Below, one piece after another: positions 1-5,779 of a stretch of 5,779 nt of DNA (position 1 is the first letter of the stretch; each line of letters opens with the position of its first letter). Both the position numbers and the translations under genes were made by a program. Source of the DNA: Alphaproteobacteria bacterium (GTDB lineage: Bacteria; Pseudomonadota; Alphaproteobacteria; Rhizobiales; Devosiaceae); the NCBI GenBank assembly GCA_018820005.1, contig JAHJOS010000183.1:1-5779 (forward strand), given 5' to 3'. The notes under the pieces were generated by a model, which worked only from the letters and a program-made list of their open reading frames with translations, searched no databases and had not been told where the DNA came from.

Positions 1-788
1 ACCTGCAGCTCCATGCCCGTGCCCAGATTGGTGGTCACCGCGCCCAGCCAGCCGGTCTGAATGATGCCGGCAATGCCAGCCGACAGCGCCGACAGCATAT
101 AGACCGCAACCTTGATGGGGCGAACGGGGACGCCGGTCAGCGTGGCGGCATGTTCATTGCCGCCGATGGCATAAAGGTGCCGGCCGAACTTGGTCCACTT
201 GAGAACAAAGCCGACGATGAGGGCCAACGCCACCATATAGAGCACCGGATTGGCGATCCCCAGCAACCAGGCGCCGCCGCCCAGATCGAGCAGGCGGGCA
301 TGGTCGGGGCCGAACTCGAACACCACCGTGTTGTTGGACGCCACCATGGCGAGGCTTCGCGCGATCGAGAGCATGCCCAGCGTCACCACAAAGGGCGGAA
401 AGCCAAGATAGGCAATCAGCACGCCATTGAAGGCACCCACCGCCAGCGAGGTGATGACGGCGGCAGCAATGCCCACTTCGAGTCCGAAGCCGGCGTGCAT
501 GGTCACCGCCAGCACCATGCTGGCCAGACACAGCACCGAGCCCACCGACAGATCAATGCCCCCGATGATGATCACCATGGTCATGCCCAGGGCGATGATG
601 GCGGTGAAGGTGACATTGCGGGTAATGTTGAAGATGTTCTTGGAGGTCGCGAACGAGTCAGTGGCCACGCTCAGGAACAGGCAGGCCAGGATAATAGCGA
701 TAAAGACCCAGAAGGCCTGGCTTCTGAACAGGCTGGACAGCCAGCTGCGCTCGCGCTGGGCAATGGTCTGGTCGAGTGTGATGGTCAT
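1..788 (-). CDS. Carbohydrate-type ABC transporter permease, RbsC/FrcC class (C-terminus cut off by window edge)
   Basis: Inner-membrane channel subunit of a sugar-type ABC importer. Translating the minus strand from the ATG at 788-786 gives an uninterrupted frame of 262 codons to the left edge. The protein has a short hydrophilic N-terminus (residues 1-25), a first membrane segment near 26-43, and then the family hallmark GMTMVIIIGGIDLSVGS at about 68-84. Further hydrophobic stretches lie near 104-129, 131-150, 181-197 and 226-248. The block FGRHLYAIGGNEHAATLTGV (201-220) matches the conserved cytoplasmic loop of RbsC-type permeases, known to contact the ATPase. Family members are usually about 320-350 residues, so roughly the last 70-80 are missing. 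The start lies 4 bases after the stop of the ATPase gene. A GAAGAGG ribosome site (798-804 on the plus strand) sits 9 bases upstream, inside the end of that gene. Substrate cannot be read from the permease; the broad family call is secure. Confidence 0.93.
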   Translation of the reverse strand, partial: MTITLDQTIAQRERSWLSSLFRSQAFWVFIAIILACLFLSVATDSFATSKNIFNITRNVTFTAIIALGMTMVIIIGGIDLSVGSVLCLASMVLAVTMHAGFGLEVGIAAAVITSLAVGAFNGVLIAYLGFPPFVVTLGMLSIARSLAMVASNNTVVFEFGPDHARLLDLGGGAWLLGIANPVLYMVALALIVGFVLKWTKFGRHLYAIGGNEHAATLTGVPVRPIKVAVYMLSALSAGIAGIIQTGWLGAVTTNLGTGMELQ

Positions 789-792
789 GGCC

Positions 793-1533
<741 letters not shown>

Positions 1534-1537
1534 GATA

Positions 1538-1546
1538 CTTCCCTCT
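1538..1546 (-). promoter_or_regulatory. Ribosome binding site deciding the GTG start of the ATPase
   Basis: The minus strand reads AGAGGGAAG and then four bases before GTG. This purine run supports the unusual GTG start at 1533-1531. Confidence 0.55.
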
Positions 1547-1563
1547 GCGCATGACCAATTGTT

Positions 1564-1582
1564 CCCGGGCCATGCGGCCGGG
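1564..1582 (-). other. GC-rich hairpin in the leader of the ATPase-permease transcript
   Basis: CCCGGGCC (1564-1571) and GGCCGGG (1576-1582) pair around a four-base ATGC loop with a single bulged G. If the minus-strand promoter proposed at 1636-1663 is right, this hairpin lies in the approximately 95-base untranslated leader, about 30 bases before the GTG start. No U-run follows it in the minus direction, so it does not look like an intrinsic terminator. A role in mRNA stability or translation is possible, but it may simply reflect GC-rich DNA. Confidence 0.35.
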
Positions 1583-1620
1583 TATCAAGCGCTGATGATC
1601 TTGGCTTCTCCTCCCCAGGA

Positions 1621-1635
1621 TGAAACCTAGTTTCA
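1621..1635. promoter_or_regulatory. Perfect inverted repeat TGAAAC-cta-GTTTCA, candidate repressor operator
   Basis: The two 6-base arms are exact reverse complements around a 3-base centre. The site lies directly downstream of the proposed minus-strand -10 box (1636-1641), so it would cover the transcription start of the ATPase-permease operon. A dimeric repressor bound there would block RNA polymerase. LacI-type and related sugar regulators commonly recognise TGAAA/TTTCA half-sites, but their sites usually have an even spacing, so the regulator family cannot be assigned. No regulator gene lies in the window. Confidence 0.55.
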
Positions 1636-1663
1636 GTTATGCAAATCGCCTCGGCGCCGTCAA
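1636..1663 (-). promoter_or_regulatory. Candidate promoter of the ATPase-permease operon
   Basis: On the minus strand, TTGACG (plus coordinates 1658-1663) is followed after 16 bases by CATAAC (1636-1641). The -35 box matches the sigma-70 consensus at 5 of 6 positions and the -10 box at 4 of 6. A start near 1629 would give a leader of about 95 bases before the GTG. Support comes from the position next to the inverted repeat and from a mirror-image TTGACG facing the other gene. Confidence 0.45.
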
Positions 1664-1696
1664 CGCACCGCAGCGATAATAATACTACTAAATGAT

Positions 1697-1726
1697 TTGA
1701 CGGGAGGGCCGGTGGAGGATTAGCTA
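1697..1726 (+). promoter_or_regulatory. Candidate promoter of the binding-protein gene (good -35, weak -10)
   Basis: TTGACG at 1697-1702 is a good -35 box. The best hexamers at the right distance are weak: TTAGCT (1720-1725, spacer 17) or TAGCTA (1721-1726, spacer 18). An alternative is GATAAT at 1675-1680, a 5-of-6 match to the -10 consensus, but it has no -35 partner. The true start site is therefore uncertain; this version gives a leader of about 70-75 bases. Confidence 0.3.
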
Positions 1727-1748
1727 TCCCGTGGCAGGGCCTGGAGGA
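1705..1748 (+). repeat. Imperfect direct repeat AGGGCC(gg)TGGAGGA in the binding-protein leader
   Basis: AGGGCC-gg-TGGAGGA at 1705-1719 recurs as AGGGCC-TGGAGGA at 1736-1748. The copies start 31 bases apart, close to three helical turns. They could be a tandem regulator site, or two Shine-Dalgarno-like sequences (GGAGGA) upstream of the real ribosome site. Confidence 0.4.
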
Positions 1749-1808
1749 CGGTGTAGTTGGAATACCAACACACATGCGGCGCTGCCAGTAATCGGGAGAG
1801 AGCAATGA
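1731..1808 (+). CDS. Possible 25-codon leader ORF overlapping the binding-protein start (tentative)
   Basis: A GTG at 1731 opens a short frame that ends at the TGA at 1806-1808. That stop overlaps the binding-protein ATG (1805) as ATGA, the usual layout of translational coupling. GGAGGAT (1714-1720) lies 10 bases before the GTG. The predicted peptide starts VAGPGGRCSW and has no recognisable domain, signal sequence or run of regulatory codons. The purine repeat and GC-rich composition could produce such an ORF by chance, so this is a candidate only. Confidence 0.2.
   Translation: MAGPGGRCSWNTNTHAALPVIGREQ
1794..1800 (+). promoter_or_regulatory. Ribosome binding site of the binding-protein gene
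   Basis: GGGAGAG ends four bases before the ATG at 1805, with its GGGAG core six bases away. It supports starting at this ATG, which begins a signal peptide, rather than at the in-frame TTG at 1757. Confidence 0.65.
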
Positions 1809-2797
1809 AGAAAGCCGTCTTTATCGCAGCAGTCGCTGCGCTGTCACTTGGAGCATCACCTGCTTTTGCTGCCAAGAAACAACTTGTTATCGTGGTCAAG
1901 GGCCTCGACAATCCCTTCTTTGAAGCCATTCATCAGGGTTGCCTGAAGTGGAACTCCGAGAATATGGATTCCGAATACGAGTGCTTCTACACCGGTCCGG
2001 CATCGACATCGGATGAAGCGGGCGAAGCGCAGATCCTGCAGGACGTGCTGAGCAAGCCCGATACGGCTGCCGTGGCCATCTCGCCGTCGAACGCACCGCT
2101 GATTGCCAATACTTTGCGCAGCGCTGCACCGACCATTCCGATCATGACCGTTGACGCCGACCTGTCCAAGGAAGACGCCGGCCTGCGCGCCACCTATCTG
2201 GGCACCGACAACTATCTGATGGGCAAGCGTATCGGCGACTATATCAAGGCTGCTAAGCCCGAAGGTGGCACCATCTGTACCATCGAAGGCAATGCTGCCG
2301 CTGACAATATCCTGCGCCGCGCGCAGGGCATGCGCGATGCCCTGACCGGCCAGGAAGGCCTTGCGGCGCTGGCTGGCGAAGGCGGCTGGACTGAAGTTGC
2401 CGGCTGCCCCGTGTTCACCAATGACGACGGCGCCAAGGGCGTGCAGGCCATGAGCGATATCCTGGCTGCCAATCCTGATCTGGACGCTTTCGGCATCATG
2501 GGTGGCTGGCCGCTGTTTGGCGCACCGCAGCCCTACCGTGACCTGTTCGGGCCCATGAAGGACCGCATCGCCAGCAACGACTTCGCCATCGGCGCCGCCG
2601 ACACCATCGGCGATGAAGTAGCGATTGCCGGCGAAGGCCTTGTCACCGCCCTGGTTGGTCAGCGTCCGTTCGAAATGGGCTATCTGGCACCCGGCGTGAT
2701 GATCGACCTGATCGAAGGCAAGACCGTTGCCGACCCGGTGTTCACCGGCCTTGATGAATGCACCAAGGACACTGTCGACACCTGCATTCAGAAGTAA
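1805..2797 (+). CDS. Periplasmic sugar-type substrate-binding protein of the ABC importer (RbsB/FrcB-like fold)
   Basis: Captures the substrate in the periplasm and delivers it to the divergently encoded ATPase-permease. The 330 residues begin with a clear signal peptide: Lys2-Lys3, a hydrophobic core to about residue 19, and an AFA cleavage motif at 20-22. The mature chain starts a type I periplasmic binding fold with LVIVVKGLDNPFFEAIHQG (27-45). AVAISPSNAPL (89-99) and IPIMTVDADL (111-120) match strand-loop blocks of the Peripla_BP_4 family. FGIMGGWPLFG (229-239) and the hinge-like GQRPFEMGY (285-293) also fit. There are six cysteines (46, 60, 158, 201, 319, 327), many for such a protein. 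A frame extension to TTG 1757 would add 16 polar residues before the signal peptide and is unlikely. The substrate is unknown: pentose, hexose or polyol are all possible. The gene has its own terminator. Confidence 0.94.
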   Translation: MKKAVFIAAVAALSLGASPAFAAKKQLVIVVKGLDNPFFEAIHQGCLKWNSENMDSEYECFYTGPASTSDEAGEAQILQDVLSKPDTAAVAISPSNAPLIANTLRSAAPTIPIMTVDADLSKEDAGLRATYLGTDNYLMGKRIGDYIKAAKPEGGTICTIEGNAAADNILRRAQGMRDALTGQEGLAALAGEGGWTEVAGCPVFTNDDGAKGVQAMSDILAANPDLDAFGIMGGWPLFGAPQPYRDLFGPMKDRIASNDFAIGAADTIGDEVAIAGEGLVTALVGQRPFEMGYLAPGVMIDLIEGKTVADPVFTGLDECTKDTVDTCIQK

Positions 2798-2823
2798 GTT
2801 CTGGCGACAAACGGCCACTGTTT

Positions 2824-2858
2824 CGGGGCGCGCCACACGGCGTGCCCCGTTTCTTTTT
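2824..2858 (+). terminator. Intrinsic terminator of the binding-protein gene
   Basis: CGGGGCGCGCC (2824-2834) and GGCGTGCCCCG (2839-2849) form an 11-pair stem with one G-U pair and an ACAC loop. TTTCTTTTT (2850-2858) follows at once. It begins 27 bases after the TAA stop. The opposite strand has no U-run, so it should act only on plus-strand transcripts. Confidence 0.9.
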
Positions 2859-3087
2859 GTGTGCGCTGGGCGAGCCAGCGCCGCGTGAGACTGGCGCGCA
2901 TGGCTGCCCCACCCGAGGCCCAGGGTTGCGGTGGCCTGACAGATGCGCAAGATAGCCCCTGACATGGCGTGGCTCGCCTCCGCACTCGGTGATGGCGCCG
3001 TCATGGGCCCGGCTGTTGTTGGATGGCCGGCAAGGGCCACGGACAGGCTCCGGCCCCGCACAACTGCCGCATTGCCAGCGAGGACCG
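2859..3087. other. Spacer between the terminator and the antiporter; no gene or clear promoter seen
   Basis: This GC-rich stretch contains no ORF with recognisable content. Near its left end is a perfect 7+7 hairpin (GCGCTGG 2863-2869, CCAGCGC 2875-2881) with a GCGAG loop and no U-run. I looked for a -35/-10 pair before the antiporter; CTGACA (2936-2941 and 2959-2964) has no acceptable -10 partner. The antiporter promoter must lie here, since a strong terminator precedes it, but I cannot place it. Confidence 0.5.
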
Positions 3088-4341
3088 ATGACCAGCCTTT
3101 CCCTTTTTGATGTCATTGCGGTGCTGCTGGTGCTGAGCGCGGCGTTCAGCTGGATCAACCACACGGTCTTCAAGCTGCCGCAGACCATTGGCCTGCTTGC
3201 CATGTCGCTGGTGGCATCGCTGGTCCTGATCGCCCTTGAACTGGCGATGCCGAACCTGGGTCTCTACGACGACGCGGTCGCGGTGATCCGGCAGGTCGAT
3301 TTCGAAGAAACAGTGCTCAATGGCCTGTTGGCCTTCCTGTTGTTTGCCGGGGCGTTGCACGTCGATTTCAATGCCATGAAGTCCCGGCTCGGCTCCATCA
3401 CGGTGATGGCCACATTGGGCGTTCTGATTTCGACGATGCTGGTCGGCAGCGGCTTCTGGCTGCTGGCAGCGCTGTTCGGCGTGCCCATGCCCTTTGCCTG
3501 GGCACTGGTGTTTGGCGCCCTGATCAGCCCGACCGATCCGGTGGCTGTGCTCTCAACCCTCAAGACGGTCGCTGTGCCCAAATCGCTTGAGACCGTCATG
3601 ACCGGGGAATCCCTGTTCAATGACGGCGTGGGCGTGGTGCTGTTCACCGTGCTGCTGGCCGCTGCCGTGGCTACGGGCAGCGACGGCATCGATCTGGTGC
3701 ATGTGGGCGAACTGTTCCTGGTTGACGCGGTGGGCGGCGGACTGCTTGGGCTTGTCACCGGTTACCTCGCCTATCGTGCCATGCGCGCCATCGATGACTA
3801 TCCGGTCGAGGTGCTGATTTCGCTGGCGCTGGTAACCGGCACCTATGCGCTGGCGACCAAGCTCAATATGAGTGGCCCCATTGCCGTGGTGGTGGCGGGT
3901 ATCCTCGTCGGTAATCGTGGGCCGGTGGATGCGCTCAGCGAACAGACCCAGCGCTTCATGTTCGGCTTCTGGACCCTGATCGACGACATCCTCAATTCCG
4001 TGCTGTTCCTGCTGATCGGCCTCGAAGTGCTGGTGCTACGGTTTGACCTGTCGTTTCTGGGGCTGGCCATTGCCTCCATTCCGCTGGCCCTGCTGGCGCG
4101 GCTGCTGTCGGTGGGCCTGCCGGTGCTGTTGATCCGGCAACGGCGGGCGCTCGCCAAGGGCACCGTGAGGATTTTGACCTGGGGCGGATTGCGCGGCGGC
4201 ATATCGGTTGCGCTGGCGCTGGCGCTGCCCGAATCCGATATCAAGACCGCGATCCTGGCGGCGACCTATGCCATTGTGGTGTTCACCATCATCGTGCAGG
4301 GGCTGACGCTGGCCCCCATGGTCCGGCGCATTATTGATTGA
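3088..4341 (+). CDS. NhaP-type (CPA1) Na+(K+)/H+ antiporter
   Basis: Inner-membrane exchanger that brings protons in against Na+ or K+, used in pH and salt homeostasis. The 417 residues are almost entirely hydrophobic segments; about 12 membrane helices are expected. Hallmarks of the Na_H_Exchanger family are present: ISPTDPVAV (146-154), GESLFNDGVGVV (173-184) with the ion-binding Asn178-Asp179 pair, FLLIGLEV (307-314), and TWGGLRGGISVALAL (364-378) with the conserved Arg369. The chain ends right after the last helix, so it lacks the cytoplasmic regulatory domain that many relatives carry. I chose ATG 3088 because family proteins begin near here and GAGGA (3080-3084) precedes it, although at a short 3-base distance. 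Starts further upstream (from GTG 2989) would add 33 or fewer polar residues with no family resemblance. It appears to be a single-gene unit, isolated from the importer by the terminator. The choice of Na+ or K+ cannot be read from the sequence. Confidence 0.92.
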   Translation: MTSLSLFDVIAVLLVLSAAFSWINHTVFKLPQTIGLLAMSLVASLVLIALELAMPNLGLYDDAVAVIRQVDFEETVLNGLLAFLLFAGALHVDFNAMKSRLGSITVMATLGVLISTMLVGSGFWLLAALFGVPMPFAWALVFGALISPTDPVAVLSTLKTVAVPKSLETVMTGESLFNDGVGVVLFTVLLAAAVATGSDGIDLVHVGELFLVDAVGGGLLGLVTGYLAYRAMRAIDDYPVEVLISLALVTGTYALATKLNMSGPIAVVVAGILVGNRGPVDALSEQTQRFMFGFWTLIDDILNSVLFLLIGLEVLVLRFDLSFLGLAIASIPLALLARLLSVGLPVLLIRQRRALAKGTVRILTWGGLRGGISVALALALPESDIKTAILAATYAIVVFTIIVQGLTLAPMVRRIID

Positions 4342-4350
4342 GCTGGCGCC

Positions 4351-5523
4351 CTAGCGCTCCACACACATTGCAACGCCCATGCCACCACCGATGCAGAGGG
4401 TTGCAAGCCCTCGGCTTAAGCCCGAGCGCTGCAGTTCATGCAGCAGCGTCACCAGAACGCGAGCGCCCGATGCGCCGATGGGATGGCCCAGCGCGATGGC
4501 GCCGCCATTGACGTTGACGATGTCAGGGTTCCATTCCATGGCCTGGTTGACCGCGCAGGCCTGGGCCGCAAAGGCCTCATTGGCCTCGACGCGGTCCAGA
4601 TCATTGACCGACCAGCCGGCGCGGGCCAAAGCCTTGCGCGAAGCGGGAATGGGCCCGGTGCCCATGATGGACGGATCCACACCCGCTGTCGCCCAGCCGG
4701 CGATGCGCGCCAGCGGGGTAAGCCCGCGGCGAACCGCTTCATCTTCGCGCATCAGCACCAGAGCGGCAGCGCCATCATTGAGACCGGAGGCATTGCCGGC
4801 AGTGACCGAGCCATCGCTATCAAAGGCCGGGCGCAAGCGCGCGAGCGCCTCGGCGCTGGTCTGGGGGCGCAGGTGATCATCGGCATCGACGACCACAGCA
4901 CCCTTGCGGGTCTCAATGGTGACCGGCGCAATCTCGGCAACGAAGTGGCCCGCGGCCTGCGCTGCGGCGGCCTTGTGCTGGCTGGCGAGCGCGAAAGCAT
5001 CCTGCTGCGCGCGGCCGATATTGAACTGACGGGCCACGTTCTCCGCCGTTATGCCCATGGGGTAGCCGCCAAAGGCATCGGTCAGTCCATCGACCACCAT
5101 GGTATCGACAAGACTGACGGGGCCCATCTTGCTGCCCATGCGCAGCGCCTGGCAATGGGGTGACAGCGACATCGACTCCTGCCCGCCGGCGACCACGATA
5201 TCGGCGTCGCCGCTCAGGATCTGCTGCATGCCCAGCGCCACCGCGCGCAGGCCCGAACCGCAGACCTGATTGACACCAAAGGCAGTGGCCGAGAGCGGGA
5301 TGCCCGCCTTGACGGCGGCCTGTCGCGCCGGGTTCTGTCCCGCGCCGGCGGTGAGCACCTGGCCCAGGATGACTTCGTTGACCGCACCGGCATCGACCCC
5401 GGCCCGGGCAAGGGCCGCGGCAATGGCGACGGCGCCCAGCTCATGGGCCGGCACGGTGCTCAAGGGGCCTAGAAAGCTGCCGACCGCCGTGCGGGCTGCT
5501 GCGACGATGACAATGGCGCTCAT
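4351..5523 (-). CDS. Acetyl-CoA C-acetyltransferase (acetoacetyl-CoA thiolase; PhaA/AtoB type)
   Basis: Catalyses the reversible cleavage of acetoacetyl-CoA plus CoA to two acetyl-CoA. At 390 residues it has the normal family length. The nucleophilic Cys88 lies in NQVCGSGLRAV, the typical block GGQESMS is at 113-119, Asn315 lies in EANEAFAAQ, His347 lies in GGAIALGHPIGASGAR, and the second catalytic Cys377 lies in LATLCIGGGMG. Numbering is within one residue of the Zoogloea enzyme (Cys89, His348, Cys378). The NQVCGSG block and overall size favour a short-chain acetoacetyl-CoA thiolase over a long-chain FadA or a beta-ketoadipyl thiolase, but substrate range is inferred. The ATG at 5523-5521 overlaps the upstream CoA-transferase stop as ATGA and has a GGAGA site (5531-5535) 7 bases away. 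With the CoA-transferase it would feed acetoacetate into acetyl-CoA; in a polymer-storing host it could also supply PHB synthesis in the reverse direction. Confidence 0.95.
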   Translation of the reverse strand: MSAIVIVAAARTAVGSFLGPLSTVPAHELGAVAIAAALARAGVDAGAVNEVILGQVLTAGAGQNPARQAAVKAGIPLSATAFGVNQVCGSGLRAVALGMQQILSGDADIVVAGGQESMSLSPHCQALRMGSKMGPVSLVDTMVVDGLTDAFGGYPMGITAENVARQFNIGRAQQDAFALASQHKAAAAQAAGHFVAEIAPVTIETRKGAVVVDADDHLRPQTSAEALARLRPAFDSDGSVTAGNASGLNDGAAALVLMREDEAVRRGLTPLARIAGWATAGVDPSIMGTGPIPASRKALARAGWSVNDLDRVEANEAFAAQACAVNQAMEWNPDIVNVNGGAIALGHPIGASGARVLVTLLHELQRSGLSRGLATLCIGGGMGVAMCVER

Positions 5524-5779
5524 GGCTGGGTCTCCATCAGGTCAACGGTGAAGCTGGCCGCCGTCTTGGCGGTGATTTCGTCCAGAGTTACGCCCGCCGC
5601 CAGCTCGATCAGCCGCATGTCCGGCTCGCCCCTGCGGGCCAGGGTGAACACGCCCAGATCGGTGATCACCAGATCGGCGACGCGCTGGCCGGTCAGAGGC
5701 AGGGTGCAGTTCGGCAGCAGCTTGGCCTCGCCCCTGGCCTCGTGCTCCATGACCACCACCACCCGCTTGACCCCGGCCA
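5520..5779 (-). CDS. 3-oxoacid CoA-transferase subunit B, C-terminal part (ScoB/AtoA/PcaJ-like; N-terminus beyond window edge)
   Basis: The frame is open from the right edge to the TGA at 5522-5520 and gives the last 85 residues. The visible end begins AGVKRVVVVMEH, followed by LPNCTLPLTG, VADLVITDLGVF and LIELAAGVTLDEI. This is the order found at the C-terminus of the B subunit of succinyl-CoA:acetoacetate and beta-ketoadipate CoA-transferases. The catalytic glutamate lies in the missing N-terminal part. The subunit B family is about 210-220 residues, so more than half is absent. The A subunit is expected further right. The enzyme moves CoA from succinyl-CoA to a 3-oxoacid in the cytoplasm. 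The ATGA overlap with the thiolase indicates a shared operon and coupled translation. The PhaA-like thiolase next door favours acetoacetate as substrate, though beta-ketoadipate is not excluded. Confidence 0.88.
   Translation of the reverse strand, partial: AGVKRVVVVMEHEARGEAKLLPNCTLPLTGQRVADLVITDLGVFTLARRGEPDMRLIELAAGVTLDEITAKTAASFTVDLMETQP

Noticed and set aside
2863..2881. Second hairpin considered as a minus-strand terminator or small RNA end
   Set aside because: No U-run follows on either strand, and no minus-strand gene ends here.
1856..3061. Long minus-strand ORF (401 codons) opposite the binding-protein gene
   Set aside because: It is the antisense shadow of a clearly real gene with a signal peptide and family motifs. 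It also crosses the terminator and spacer, and its residues show no recognisable domain.
4438..5163. Plus-strand ORF of 241 codons opposite the thiolase
   Set aside because: Shadow of a thiolase with all catalytic residues in place; long reverse frames are common in GC-rich genes.
4351..5779. Beta-ketoadipate (PcaIJ-PcaF) pathway as the role of the CoA-transferase/thiolase pair
   Set aside because: The thiolase resembles the short PhaA/AtoB type with the NQVCGSGLRAV block rather than PcaF. The possibility is kept only as an alternative because the transferase is mostly outside the window.

Overview
The window looks like a piece of an ordinary alphaproteobacterial chromosome. The DNA is GC-rich, and every protein resembles families common in Hyphomicrobiales. 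A Devosia- or Rhizobium-like host is my guess from the style of the proteins, not a measured assignment. I see no tRNA, rRNA, CRISPR array, insertion sequence, phage gene or attachment site.

Left part (1-2858): a carbohydrate-type ABC importer of the ribose/fructose class, split into two divergent transcription units. A truncated inner-membrane permease (minus strand, running off the left edge) follows a single-domain ATPase (minus strand) with a 4-base gap, so these two form an operon. The periplasmic binding protein is encoded on the plus strand, starting 271 bases away, and ends in a clear intrinsic terminator (2824-2858). The space between the two units (1534-1804) is the most information-rich non-coding DNA here. 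It holds a perfect 6+6 inverted repeat beside a likely minus-strand promoter, two divergent TTGACG boxes, a direct repeat rich in GGAGGA, and a possible 25-codon leader ORF whose stop overlaps the binding-protein start.

Middle part (2859-4341): a GC-rich spacer of about 230 bases with a second hairpin but no convincing promoter, then a complete NhaP-like Na+(K+)/H+ antiporter (plus strand, 417 aa).

Right part (4351-5779): a minus-strand operon entering from the right edge. It contains the C-terminal end of a 3-oxoacid CoA-transferase B subunit, overlapping by an ATGA junction a complete acetoacetyl-CoA thiolase (390 aa). Together they would convert acetoacetate to acetoacetyl-CoA and then to two acetyl-CoA. 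The thiolase and the antiporter converge tail to tail with only 9 bases between their stop codons.

The importer, antiporter and CoA-transferase/thiolase groups appear to be separate neighbouring units rather than one pathway. I found no strong sign of an undescribed system; the divergent control region of the importer is the part most worth a second look.
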